DNA of 64,000 bases. Origin: Lates calcarifer. Taxonomy: Eukaryota > Chordata > Actinopteri > Centropomidae. Location: assembly GCF_001640805.2 (NCBI RefSeq), contig NC_066848.1, forward strand, positions 24,391,512 through 24,455,511, in the 5' to 3' direction. Numbering within the stretch: position 1 is the stretch's first letter; each line of letters starts with the position of its first letter. A model generated the notes under the pieces. The model was not told the DNA's origin, searched no databases, and worked only from the letters and a program-made list of their open reading frames with translations. The position numbers and the translations under genes are program-made. Shown in pieces: positions 48,037 to 60,439 of the stretch.

Positions 48037-48952
48037 CACTGGCAAGAAAAAGTAAATCAACCCTTTGGAATTACTGACATTTATGTTCAAATATGGTCCG
48101 ATCATAAGGTCATAAGTTGTAATAATGAACAAACTCAATGTAGTATAATAATACATAAATAAATGTATTGTACTTATCCATATTGAATACAAAATTAAAG
48201 AAGAGAGAAGAGTTAAACAAGATCGGAGATGTGGGTTAGAGATACTTTGACTTATAAAACCCACTAAAACATTTTGAGTTTGCTTTTCAAGAAACATCTG
48301 CTGATGTGAGTCACTGAAAAGAAAGAGAGAGATCTCAAAAGACCTACAATCCAGAATTGCTGATTTGCATTTGGATATTCATTAGTCCACAGAGGAAGAG
48401 AAAACTACTGCTCTCCACAGAAACGTCACACTCCACAACACCAGTGTTTTATTGACTGATAAAACCAAAGTTAAAAGCATTATGTATGTTTTTAAAAATG
48501 CACTTCAGACCAACACGAACACTTCATCCCAAAGGTAGTACAGCAGAGGTAACATTGTGATGCTTTGCTGCCCCTAGGCCTAAACAGCACACCATCATCA
48601 AGAGGAAAATTAATTCTCAAGTTGATCAAGATATCTTACACGAAAAATCGTCCAAAATTTCTCCTGAATGTTGTGCAGGTACTGGAGGCACCTGTTTGAG
48701 GTTATTGCTGCCAAAGGTAATTCGATGGACAGTTCAAGAGTTCACTTACTTTTTCTAGCAGCACAGTGAATGTTTAATGGATTGTGTCCAATAAAGATGT
48801 GAAAGACCATACTTCTTGTATGTGGTATTTGCTAAAAGACACTGTGTTACTTGTGACTTAGATGAAAATCAGATCATATTTGATAACCAATTAATGCAGA
48901 AAACCAGGTAATTCCAAAATTAGTCAGTTTTCAGTTTTTTTTCTAGCCACTT
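48037..48952. mobile_element. Non-autonomous Tc1/mariner-like element with TA flanks
   Basis: The left end CACTGGCAAGAAAAAGTAAA continues to CAACCCTTTGGAATTAC. The right end GGTAATTCCAAA...CTAGCCACTT is its degenerate inverse. TA lies on both sides (48035-48036 and 48953-48954), fitting the TA target duplication of the Tc1/mariner group. A third end-like module, GTTCACTTACTTTTTCTAGC, lies inside at 48739-48758 in the right-end orientation. No transposase remnant was found; the 91-codon - strand frame at the left has no motif. The part from the inner module to the right end is related to 11300-11515. Confidence 0.65.
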
Positions 48953-49249
48953 TAACTCTGAGTTATTTAACTTTTCTGATGCAGCAGTACCATCCTCAAC
49001 TGTGTGGAAATGGCAAACGTATCTATACAAGCAATGCAAAAAAGAAGAGTATTAGCCAAACTGAGCCTGTGGGAGTGAACAGGAAGTGGAAATGTAATCG
49101 GTGGTGAGCAGGAGTTATTTTGAGTCCAGGATTCCATCGCTCAGTCTTCTGACCGCTGGAAGCCAGAGATGTAACTTCCAGGCCTTTCAACATTTGGCTC
49201 CCATTACAGCGAGACAGGTGGGCGCTAGGGGAGGCTTTCCTGTACTCAC

Positions 49250-49271
49250 ATGCCCCCTCTCTCTCTTTCAC

Positions 49272-49311
<40 letters not shown>

Positions 49312-49690
49312 TCTGACAAATTCTTCCTCTCACTTTTGTGTCTCACTTTACGTTTCTCTGTTTTTACACTTTGCCTCACATTCTTAACTCCCTCTCCATC
49401 CTGTATGATCTCTCTGTTCGCTTTTTGTCTCCCTCTCCTCTTCTCTTTCTTTATGTCATACACACTCTTTCTGTCTTTCTGTACTCTCTTGTTCAGGCTC
49501 ACACACAGATCCTGTCCTCTTGACTTGTTTCTTTCACTTACTTTTCTTCTCTTTCCTCTTTTACAGGCTCTTATATTTTCTTCTCTCCCTCCTCATCACT
49601 CTTGTCTCTGTCTCACATACACTCCAACTTTCTTTTGTCTCTCACATTACTTGCTCTTGCTCTGTCTGTCTCCTCTGTTTAGCTTGGCTT
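49250..49690 (+). repeat. Pyrimidine-rich tract with (CA)17
   Basis: CT-rich sequence of about 440 bases with a CA run at 49275-49308. The 145-codon + frame at 49336-49773 is Leu/Ser/Phe-rich and an artefact of this composition. Confidence 0.75.
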
Positions 49691-50765
49691 TGATTAACCT
49701 CTTTTTTGTGATTTATGTAAAAAGTGACTCTCTCTCTGATCTAAAAAACCTTGTGCGCTCTTCCTCCTTTTAAGGTTTTCTTCCTCTTTATTTACCTCTG
49801 TAACCTCTATACCTATCCCTCTTTGGTTTTCCACTGAAACACACATTGGCTCGATGCCAATACACACATTTGGACCTGGCTTCATGCTTCTCAGTGTCTG
49901 GGGTCTTATTGTGAGAATGCCTTGTGTGTGTTTCTGAGGCCAAGATTTGGCAGGGCTGAAACTTCATGCTCTGCTCTGCTCAACCCCCAAGACCTGCACA
50001 AAGACAAGGTTATCATGTTCCTCAATAGCTGAGTCACACATACACACACACACAAAGATACACACATTGCTGCAGAAAAGCTATGTTTTAAACATTCTAA
50101 AAAAATTACTTACTACTTACTTTTTAAAAATACTGTTTTTTAAAAATGCCTCAGGCAGTTTATTGCTTACCTTTGTACCATTTAAGTTTATTCACTGGGT
50201 TTGATCTCCTTGCGTTTTCAATAAAAACTGGGTAATATCACTGAAATATTAACCACATATTAAGTAATCCAGTCCCTTTAATACAATTTCATTTGTTTTG
50301 TTTGTTTTTTGTTTTTGCTTTTATTTTGTTTTGTTTTTTTTTTTCTTAATACCATGTCCACTTTTTCAAAACTCCTCACACACTGTGCTTTTCAAACACG
50401 CACATGAGCACACGAGTTAACCTTTGGTGCAAAATGCACTTCTAGTGCACTTTGAATACACTTCTATTCAAATGATTCAAGCCAAGCAGCTAAAGAAACC
50501 TTTGATCTGTTGCTTTGCCCCTCACAATAGATGTCATGACTGAGTATAGTAAACTTAGAAATGAATGAATGTTTTACTGTATCAGAATCCAAGAACAATT
50601 TTTTTTTTACTGTGTAATGTAAAACAATGTATGATAAAGAAACAAATCACAAAAGCAACAGCATTCATTAGTGGGTATTTTGAGATTTCTGAGGAAGTTT
50701 TTTCCTTACCACTGAAGCCAAGCACTGAAATTGCTGGGTTTCTGTAAATGGTATTATAAGGAGTA
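49691..50765. other. Gene-free stretch
   Basis: T-rich and AT-rich DNA with a GTTTT-type low-complexity run at 50290-50344. No features recognised. Confidence 0.5.
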
Positions 50766-50852
50766 TGGTCTAGACCAGCTCTATATGAAAAGTGCCTTGA
50801 GATAGCTTCTGTTGTGATTTGGTGCTATATAAATAAAACTGACTTGACATGA
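50766..50852 (+). repeat. LINE/SINE-like 3' tail
   Basis: TCTAGACCAGCTCTATATGA, GTGCCTTGAGATAGCTTCTG and GGTGCTATATAAATAAAACT follow one another, a string very common at the 3' ends of fish L2/RTE-type retroposons. An (ATA)n run follows at 50922-50955. The body is missing. Confidence 0.5.
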
Positions 50853-50921
50853 CCCAACTGCCACAAATATTGTCACAAAGGTGAATCAGCATGTCTTTGA
50901 CACAGTCTAAAAGAACTGATA

Positions 50922-50955
<34 letters not shown>
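50922..50955 (+). repeat. (ATA)n microsatellite
   Basis: About 11 ATA units. Confidence 0.95.
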
Positions 50956-50957
<2 letters not shown>

Positions 50958-52823
50958 AAGTTCATTACTGACCTTGGAAACAGCAGCTGAGAAAACAAGT
51001 AAAAGTGCATTATCATGAGCAAATGGAGTTTACCTGTCTTGGAGTTGTTGCAAGATATTCAAGTCTCCATTTTTTTTTGAGCACCATTAACATGCATTAA
51101 TACTTGTGCTGAAACCATCAAATCCAAAAGAAAACAAAAAATTTTTAAAAAGCTCTGAGTTGGCATACTGGATGGCAATGGAAACTATGTAGGGCCAGCC
51201 TCCTGAAACTTTCTTTTCTCCTTTATAGTGTGTTTCCCTTTTGGTTTGGATGGTTTGACACATTCACACAACAAACCAGATGGATTGTGCACATATTTTC
51301 AGTTACATGAAATGAATTCAGCACCTGATTATTGGGTCTCTCTGAAAACTTACCTCTGCAGTTTAAAGGCTACTTTTACCTGCATTCACATGTCTATCCA
51401 GGATTCAAAGTAAGATACAATCTTCACATCATTACAATGTTAGAGCAAAATGCTAATTAAGCTGAAGTACTCATACATATACCATATCCAGTAAAATATA
51501 TACCCATTTACTGTCAAATTACTGTTATAAAATAATTTTCCAATTAACAAAGCTTTCTACAAGCTGATTAAACCATCAATCTCATACATCTTCCCTCTCT
51601 GAGGAATAAAAGAAGAGAATAACTACATTTCTATATAAGCTATTGTGAGAGGAAACATCTGTAGCCTCTGTTGATCTATTATCTCATTCTAATCATATCT
51701 TTCCAGAGAATAAATGAAAAAGAAAAAAAAGGATGGTAGAGGAGAAACTGGAGAGCAGAAGAGATAAATAAAGACAGAGATGAAGTGATAATAACTATGA
51801 TAGAAGGATGGAGAGGAGAGATAAATATAGCATATATGGAGAAGAGAGCACTGATTAGACCTGGCTCAGGAGATGTCATTGTTAATTACCACCCCCTCAC
51901 CCACCTGCACCACACACACAACACACACGTACACACACACACATGTACCATGGACACACACTGGCTCAGGGTGCATGTTAATACATATTATAACTGGAAT
52001 ATCACACTTGCATGGATAAGAAAGATAGAATAGAAACAATGGAAATGTGGAAAAATGCAGATGCTGCTGCAGACACTAAAGTGGCCATGACTGAAAGTTT
52101 TTTTTTGTTTGTTTCATGCGGTGCAAAATTAGGCACAAGAGTTGTGAAGTTGGAGGAGTAATTTCAGTAAGAAAGATATACAGCTTAGAGTGAAACTGTG
52201 GATCCTTTAAATGTACAAAAAGAACAGTCTGTCTTATAAAAAGTTCGATTTCTCAGCAAACAAAAAATAAATAAATAAAAAATACCACACCACAATAGGC
52301 CTATTTTCATAAAGTCTTCAAGTGTGATGCTCCAGCTGACAGTACTATCATACCATTATACCTGTGTTCCCAAGTAACGAGGTATGATGAAAGGTTCTAA
52401 GAGGAAAACTAAAGGGAGATGGTAGAGTATCATGTCATTGTTTATCATCCACCATTAAACCTAAATGCAACAACCACCATCCACCAACATTTTGAATGTT
52501 AGAAGTCAGAGGGAAACTAAATGCACACTCATTTTGGTGTGTTGTTACATTACACAAGAAACATTAAAAAATCAGGAACTCCTGTTTCCCTTCACCCCAC
52601 CACTTTACTACACTAAACAATTCAAAGCCTGTTAGCCACATAAGCTAACCCTGCTCAAATAGCCCAAAGAAACCCAGCAGAGTGTCAGGCCATTCTCAAG
52701 CTGTGAATGGAATGGCTTTGCAATTTGTCCTGGCAGAAAACAGCATTTTGATCTTAATGAATGGCAAATGGCTACCATTAGAAGTGAGAGGGATTACTGG
52801 GAGGGGGTGGGTTATGGCACATG

Positions 52824-52827
<4 letters not shown>
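50956..52827. other. Gene-free stretch
   Basis: Unique AT-rich DNA, purine-rich at 51710-51850, CA-rich at 51909-51942. No gene recognised. Confidence 0.5.

Positions 52828-52879
<52 letters not shown>
52828..52879 (+). repeat. (GT)n-(GA)n compound microsatellite
   Basis: GT run followed by GA run. A further (GT)16 lies at 53123-53154. Confidence 0.95.
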
Positions 52880-53120
52880 CGTGCAGGTTTGTTTGGCATC
52901 TTAGAGGGGTCTGCTCTGATCCTTCATTAAAAGGCTCACTGCAGGACCTTTTCATGGGACCATCAAAGAGATGGGTCATGTTTACAAGTCATTTTAGTAA
53001 ATCTACTACAAACACACACAAACTGCTGCACAATCCTTTATATGACATCAGGTAAACTGAACAGCACATACAGCCACCCCTCAGATGGCAGCTTTCCCTT
53101 CCTTTTTTCTTGTGGACATG

Positions 53121-53154
<34 letters not shown>

Positions 53155-53155
<1 letters not shown>

Positions 53156-55518
53156 ACGCACATGTGTGTGAGACAGAGAGAGAGAAAGACAGAGTCTATA
53201 CTGTAGGTTTGCATGTGTACTACTGACCAGCAAGTGCTAATTACACAGAATTCTCTCTCTGTGCTCTCTTGCTGTTCTTGACCAATCACAGCTCAGTATT
53301 GACATCTTCCTTAATTGCATTAAACAAGGCTTGGTGATTGGCTGCAACTGGAGGGACAGACAAAACACATAGTCAGTGACATCTGTCCAGACTGCTAATG
53401 GACTGTGTGTGTGTGTTTTTCAATTTGTATGTATGTGTACATACTGTGTACTACTATTACAAGTGTAGTAGAGGATGTCCAAGGATGGTATAGTATCTGC
53501 TGATGTTACCAGTCTCAGTCTTCACTGAGGAGCAAGTATGTGGCCTCCAATGCACTCTGAGCGTTGACTTGGTACCTTGTAGCAGTATTTGGTATCTCAA
53601 GGTTTCCACATCGGAAACAGTGAACTGAGGCTTTGAGCATAAGATGAGTTAGCTATACAGTGCCTACAATTCCATTTACTTTGTGAATGAATGCAGGAAT
53701 GGGACCTAAAACCTGGAAATACGTTAGCATTTTAGCACTACAGGTTCCTTCATCTCCAAAGTCAATGGATTTTTTTGGAATGAGTTTGGCTGAAATAAGG
53801 TTTGTGGTTAATACAAGCTAAAGAAATTTTCACACGCCCCGCTTTGCTCTGTCTCCTCTTTAAAACATTGTCACAAGGCTCTCCCAGCCTTCTTTGTTAT
53901 TTTCTATTCTCTTTCCATTTCCTCTCTCTCTTCTTTCCTTTCCTTTCAGATCTCCATCTCACAGTAAGACAGAGTATATAGTATTTTACATCTATATTTA
54001 AAAAAAACTTATACATACATTGAACCATTTGAAATCTTTCATTAACTACCTTTTTAATCATATTTATGACACATTTATTTAACTTCATTTAAAACAATAC
54101 CTTTATCATAACACCAATTATATTCAAATGTATGACATTTTATACCTGGTTACATATTTAAATTCACAACTTTTCTGAAATTTTTCGCTTTATTATTTTT
54201 GTGAAATATTTACATAGCAGAGTTGTTTCACCTCGCCTGGCTTTAAAATATTGGAATAAAGCAATCTGAAAGGGAAAAAATCACCCTTCAATTCACCTCT
54301 TCATAACTCATTAATAGGCAACCTGTAACTGTATGTTAAGTATTGGGCTGCATTTTAATAATACTGGGTCACAAGCAAAATGGTTGGAAACTACTGCTTT
54401 AAACAACAATCATTGTCTTCAAGCTTGGGTTCTCTGCTGTCCAGGAGATCATACATACAGTCTGACTATACATACAGTCACAAATACTGGGACTTCCACA
54501 TTTGGATCTGAGTGTGACCTCCTGTGTAAGAACAGGCACACTGTATAAATCTGTTTTCAGTGGTAACACATTTAGAACCTAAAGATGCTGCCGTATATAA
54601 ATGCTATAAATGATTGCGTGATGGCTTAGTAGTCGACGGTGGCTTACTGTAACTGCAGTCAATTAGATTTTTGTGTTTAATTTTACTCTGCATAAATACT
54701 CTTCTGTGACAACAGATGGGAAAAAAAAAACATCTTATGCAGATATGACACATTTTACACATTATCCTGTTTGTGTGAAAAATGCCTTTAAATAGTGAAA
54801 CAGAAGACAAAACAAATTTGGAAATGCACAGCATAGCGTACACATTGTCTATCATTTAACCCTAGGACATTTTCAGCCTTATCAAAAGGCTTGCTGCAAG
54901 CACAGATTTAGACATATGTCTCATCACTTTCTTCTTCTTCTTCTTTATTTTTTTTGGTTTCGGAATGAAATAAGCATTGATGAAAGGCGGCCACTTTGTT
55001 ATTTATGTCAGAATGTGTTCTCCTTTCTAGACTCCTTCTAAACTTGGTTGTGGCTAGAGGCAGCATTCAGATTTGTTGTCTCTTCCACCACATTCTCGTC
55101 CTTTGTCTTTCCTCCCTCTCCTTTCCATCGTCAACAACAACAGGAGTGGATATCATTTCTGTTTTATGTGCCCGAAATGAATGAAGCAATCTGTAACATC
55201 TACATGAGCTTACTGAGGTGCAATTGCTACTAGAAAATAAAATATGGGCATTTATATGAATTTTACTCCAAATTAAAGCAAGCTTTACATAAGTAAATAT
55301 ATATTGTACATATGAACCACACATACATACAACTTACTCGAAAAAGTTTTTCTGCATCCTCAGTGTTCACACATTTTCAGCAAATTCCCAAACTGAAAAT
55401 TCGTAACTTAGTCTTTTATACACCATACATCTATCACTGTTGTATAAATCATTATAAGTAATACATTTATCAGTAATGCAGGCCTCCCTATGTGTTCTAA
55501 AAGTGTATACTATGTCAT
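53155..55518. other. Gene-free stretch
   Basis: AT-rich DNA with a TTC run near 54932-54945. Open frames are short and without motifs. Confidence 0.5.
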
Positions 55519-56035
55519 ATTTAAAGGTCCCATTTTTTATCTTTTCTGGTGTTCTATTTTAAGTTTTGAAATCCATAAGAAGATAGACTGTATTTGTGGT
55601 TTGAAGTAGCAAAAACCATTTCGATACAACTTTACATCGCCTCTCTCATGCTTGAAAAAGAACAGGGCATTTTGTGTCCGTTAGATTGCTTCTCCTCTGA
55701 CTGGCTGACTGACACACAGCAAAGCCAAACGATCGTAGCCAAGTGTAGCTTAGTGAAACTCACTGGTTAAAGCTAATGGTGACGACCATTGATGGTCATG
55801 TATGTCAACAGAGAATGGGCTGTGGCCTGCCTGACTCATGCATCAACTTTCACTGCAGAAATGTAATTTTTCATCAAATAGAGCTAAAAAAAAAAAAAAG
55901 GATGTTAAAGCTCTTACCCCTTTTTTACAGTTTAGTGCTGAACGTGACTGTAAACTGTAGTTCATTGTTCTGGATCAATGGCAACAACCAACTTTGCTTG
56001 ATATGTGGTGTAGGACTCAGGCTTAAATAGGTGAT
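55519..56035 (+). repeat. MITE-like repeat with TTTAAAGGTCCCAT head
   Basis: The left head ATTTAAAGGTCCCATTTTTT resembles a very common teleost repeat start. The continuing sequence (TTCTGGTGTTCTATTTTAAG) also fits. The right end is uncertain and placed by eye. Confidence 0.4.
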
Positions 56036-56269
56036 GTTAAAATAATATATTTTTAACCCCCCAAAATTCCTGACTTACCTACAGACATACCCACCTGAAT
56101 TTAAAGCTCCAAGTTGGTATAGTGAGTTTTTGCTCACTGTAGCTGTCTATTCCATAATTATACTTTTGGTTCACTCTCACCTCTGTCATAGCACTGTTTT
56201 CAGCTGCAGCAGACAGCTGTTTTCAGTGAAAAAGCTCTAGAAACCCACTGTACACTACCTGCTCAGCAC

Positions 56270-56470
56270 AGCACAGACAGAAGTTAACTAGCTGGTGAAC
56301 ATAGTACAGCATTTAGCAGCTAAAGAGCCAGATATTTCCCTCAGGGGAATGTGGAGACCACAATGAAGACCACAGTAGAGACCAAAAACAGAGCTAAAGG
56401 AGAGTGAACATGGGACATTTACATGTCAGGTGACCAGGGACACAACTGCTGGATGTGTAAATAAGCCATA
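56270..56470 (+). repeat. Interspersed repeat, copy B of a two-copy family
   Basis: Contains GCATTTAGCAGCTAAAGAGC and, at 56374-56412, a segment closely matching 4003-4040. Ends near GGATGTGTAAATAAGC. Class not determined. Confidence 0.5.
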
Positions 56471-58029
56471 TCAACTTAAAATGTGTATATATACAAATAT
56501 ATATTATATATATACATTTATGTTTATAACTTGTATCTGTTGCCCTCAAGTGGCCAAAAAAATACTTACTGAATATGTATTTTTACTTTTTTTTTTTTTA
56601 CAACTTGTGATATTTACATTTTTTCAAGCATTCATAATTTTGTCACAGTACAATGTAACACACATATTTCCTCAAATAGTTACCACAGCCTTTATTCACC
56701 TCACCTTGCAGAATGTAACAGGTCTTCATTTGAGAAAGTTTTGTATTAGTGGTCAGGCCTTCATTTCTGGGTCACTCTGTTTGAGTACAATGCAATATAA
56801 TTGGTCATATTTTAGTACAAAGCATTGTTTTGATCTGCTCCCATTTGCCCTATTAAAGTTATTCCATTCTGTTTTTTATACAAACTCAACATTTCCTGAA
56901 ACTGTGTTGAAAATAACAAGATTATATTGCTGAATTTATTAAAGTGGTAGAAATGTACTGCTTAACTGGCATGCACATTATATGGCAGGCACCAGGAGTT
57001 TGTCCAAATGTGTGTTTTCCACAGCCTGCACTTGGGGGTTGGACTTTATTTGTTTGTGCCAACCACACCCAAGCCATTATCAGAGACCTGGCTTTACCGA
57101 GGGAAACACAGTTCTAAAATAATCCATTGCATTACATGAACTATTTGTCAGAGGCAGTTAATGAAATGTAAGCTAGGTCAATTTACTTTTGCACTCTGTG
57201 AGCTTTCTTCTGGATGACCGCTCCTATGCTAGAAGTTTATTTAATAAAATAGAGATATTACAGGGTCACAAACCAAAAAGCAATTACTGTGGCTTTCGTT
57301 TTATGTTTTCTTACAGAGGAAGCTGACTGGACTGGTGAATCTTTTAACTGAGCACCAAAACAAAGCCCTACCTGCAATGCGTCCTTTTACTCAAAATTCC
57401 AAAATGGTACGACACATCCTAAAAATGCAGTTGCAGATTGGCACCATCTGCTGTTTGTACAACCCAATGATGAGTTCATATGTACATCTTTACCGAGACA
57501 CAGGAAATGTTACATTTTTGTGGAGGATTTTTTAATCTGACATTGCATTCATCATGCAAATTTGAGTTCCCTGTCATAATGACACATGATCAAAAATACC
57601 TAACATTAGCACTGGCTAATTGCCAAAAAAAAAAAAATACATATTAGCAGTTGCTGTTATATCTCACTGCTGAGGGTAGAGAGGGAGAGTGGTGGTTGAG
57701 TGTGGTCTCATTTTTGGCTTTTTAGTAACATAACACAGCACAGTCTCTATTTCATTGTAGGTTACAATTTAATTGTAGAATCAGCTCTTGACTGGCCATC
57801 ACTGCCCCAACCTAATCCCTTCTTCACACAGAGATGGGATGGAAGCAGTGGTGTTGGTGGTGTTAGAGGGGTGGTTGGGGGAAATCAGAGGCTTTCGGCT
57901 GGGAGATCCGAAGGGAAATTAGACAGCACTTAGCTGCACACATGCACGCCAGGCCCAGCTGGGAGACAGAGCCTCAGATCCGAGCATGGAGGACATGAAA
58001 GAGACACCAGCAGTGCTGCCGAAGGGAGG
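56471..58029. other. Gene-free stretch
   Basis: AT-rich DNA. The 167-codon frame at 56430-56933 is Phe/Ile/Tyr-rich without motifs. An A-run lies at 57626-57637. Confidence 0.5.
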
Positions 58030-58417
58030 GGATTCTCTCTCTCTCTCTCTCTCCCCTCTAAATCTTCCTTGCATTTGCTCTTTGTCCTCATCTTTCATTC
58101 TCTCTTCCTCCCCTTGCCTTCCCTCTGTCTTTCTCTTACTCCTCTCTAAGGAGGTTTTCAAGAATGCATGTGTGTGTCTACAAAAGTGTAAATCCTATCT
58201 CTGTGTGTTGTATGTGTGTGTGTGTGTGTGTCCTGTTTTTTTTTTTTTTTGTTGTTTTTTTTTTTGTTGAACAAAAAGTCCAACAAACATCAAACAGAGG
58301 GTGGAATAGGAGATGCTTGGAGGGGGGCAAAAAAGAAAAATACACTACATGGTGAACAAGCTTTTCAAAGGGTCTACATCGCAGCCCTTTGACTAACATC
58401 CTGGAGACATAGCTTTG

Positions 58418-58456
<39 letters not shown>
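58030..58456 (+). repeat. CT-rich tract, (GT)n, poly(T) and (CA)n
   Basis: (TC)n at 58034-58053, pyrimidine-rich to 58145, (GT)n at 58214-58229, T-runs at 58236-58265 and (CA)n at 58428-58456. Confidence 0.85.
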
Positions 58457-58461
<5 letters not shown>

Positions 58462-59384
58462 GGTCCCCTATGAGTCAGGGGTCATAGCATTTACAAGACA
58501 CTTGGTGAACAGTGGCATCAAAAACGGTCCTCCAGTCATGGGAAAAAAAACATAGGGAAGGCTATGAGAGTCATGTGATAAGACATAGAGATCATTTTAA
58601 GGCCAGTAATGCATATTTGTTCCAATACATTAGAATTTAAGCTTCTTATATCTAATACTTTGTACTAATATGTGATTCTATGTGGTATTAGAGCATTTTA
58701 AAAGACAAAAAATATACTTTTCATGCTTTGTCACAAAGAAAAAGTACGTTTAATTTCATTTAGAGCATGACATGTACACAATTATGACATGACTAATCAT
58801 AAATTGTAGTATAAAATGCACTGTAATAGTCACATTAAAATCATGTCAACACACTGGGTACCCCTTTAGCATCATTTTTGAACATGCTGGGCAGTGCGAT
58901 AGACTTCCAATGTTCACTGCTGCGCTGGAAATTGATGCCTGAGTCAAGCAGACTGCAGCTCATTGTCTGCTGATCTATATGGCGCAAGAACACATTATGG
59001 TTTTGAAGTCACTGTGAACTTCTGTATTTAAACACACCATAACCTTTCCTTAATGTTAACAAAATTGCTATGGGGTTCTGAACAAGCATCCGCATGTGAT
59101 GAGTCAGGGGGTGAGAACATGTAGGTTGCGAAAAGGTAAGGGGATATTTGAACTCGGCCTATTATAATCAAAAGGTGAACTTACTGATTAATTTTCAGTT
59201 TATATATTTTAAGCATTAAAAAATGGTTACATCACCAACACTGTGCTTGTGTCTCCGTTTACATTTATCTCTCCCAGTGTGTGTGTTTGTGTCTCTGTTT
59301 GTCGCTATCATTCTCTTCTCACCCCACCCACTTTTTCCTCCTTCCTCCTCCCCTCCCCTCCCTCTCTCTGTGTGCCCATGGCCC
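58457..59384. other. Gene-free stretch
   Basis: AT-rich DNA, then pyrimidine-rich from 59260. Nothing recognised. Confidence 0.5.
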
Positions 59385-59860
59385 AGCAGTAATTCTGTGT
59401 TTATCAACTCTTTATTATGGCTCCTCGCATCATCATTTACAATGGTAGCATCTGCTCATTGCCTAGCCCGAGCATGGGGCAAATTGCTTTTATAGGGAAA
59501 AAACAGCAAGCGAGGAGGCACACACACACTCTGACAAATACACACACAGCAGCAACTGTGCACAAATCAAGACACTGAGCTGCGGCCTATTTACAGAGGT
59601 TGTTAACTCTCCGGGCAGAATCACACACAAACACTTCACTTCTTCTAACAGGATCAAATGATTAGCTGGCCACCATCAGCGAATCAAAATGAGTCCCAAA
59701 TCCAATGAGGCAGCAGTTTTGATTTTCCTTTTATTTTTTTTAACATCTACCTGACACCACAGTGTGAAAAACAAATATCACATCTGGCCTCGGCGCTCTA
59801 ATTTCTGTGTTTGGCTCAGTCTAATTTAGCCACTACAGCAATGTGGGAAACAGTGGGGAA
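59385..59860. promoter_or_regulatory. Candidate conserved non-coding elements
   Basis: Unique complex DNA with CCCAGCAGTAATTCTGTG, TTTATTATGGCTCCTCGC, GATCAAATGATTAGCTGG and GGCGCTCTAATTTCTGTG. Small CA-rich pieces (59520-59550) interrupt it. Several ATTA/TAAT cores; no coding or repeat signal. Inference only. Confidence 0.35.
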
Positions 59861-60439
59861 GCAGAAATCCTGTCTTTGTTGTTCACATTTAACACATTAG
59901 TGTCTCCTAAATGATGGTGAGGTGAACATGCAGAGAAAGTGGGGAAAAAAAGATTAACACTGTGCTTGTTAAAAGCTATCATTCCAATTTTAAAATGCTC
60001 CTTGTCTTCATCTTATACGAATGGGGACCAGGAAAGTAGTGGTTTGTTATTGAACAGATGTTTGAATATAATTGGCACCACAACAGAAAGCAAATCCTGC
60101 TTTAAGTAAGTAAGAAACAAACATGCTAGTACATTTGAAAAGCTTTTCTAAGAAATACTGCTGTTGAGGGAATCATGTAATGAGCGTGAACAGCAAAATC
60201 ATTACTTCATTAAAATGATTTAATTTCTTGTGATTGCTTGGAATGAATCCCATACAAGAAGTGAGATGTGGTCAATAGTCTTCAATGGTCAAGACTACTG
60301 GCAGCTTCAATCACACACTGGGTGTAGCTAAATCCAAATACGACACCAGCAAATCACAAATTGTGGGTTTCTATGAATATTTATTTTGTGCAAATATTAA
60401 AAAAATATTTCTTTTTGGGGAAAAAAAAGTTGTCAAATA
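59861..60439. other. Gene-free stretch
   Basis: AT-rich DNA up to the mariner left end. Nothing recognised. Confidence 0.5.

Noticed and set aside
49336..49773. 145-codon + frame with membrane-like Leu/Phe stretches
   Set aside because: Direct translation of a pyrimidine-rich tract.
56430..56933. 167-codon + frame rich in Phe, Ile and Tyr
   Set aside because: Composition reflects AT-rich DNA; contains a T-run; no motif.
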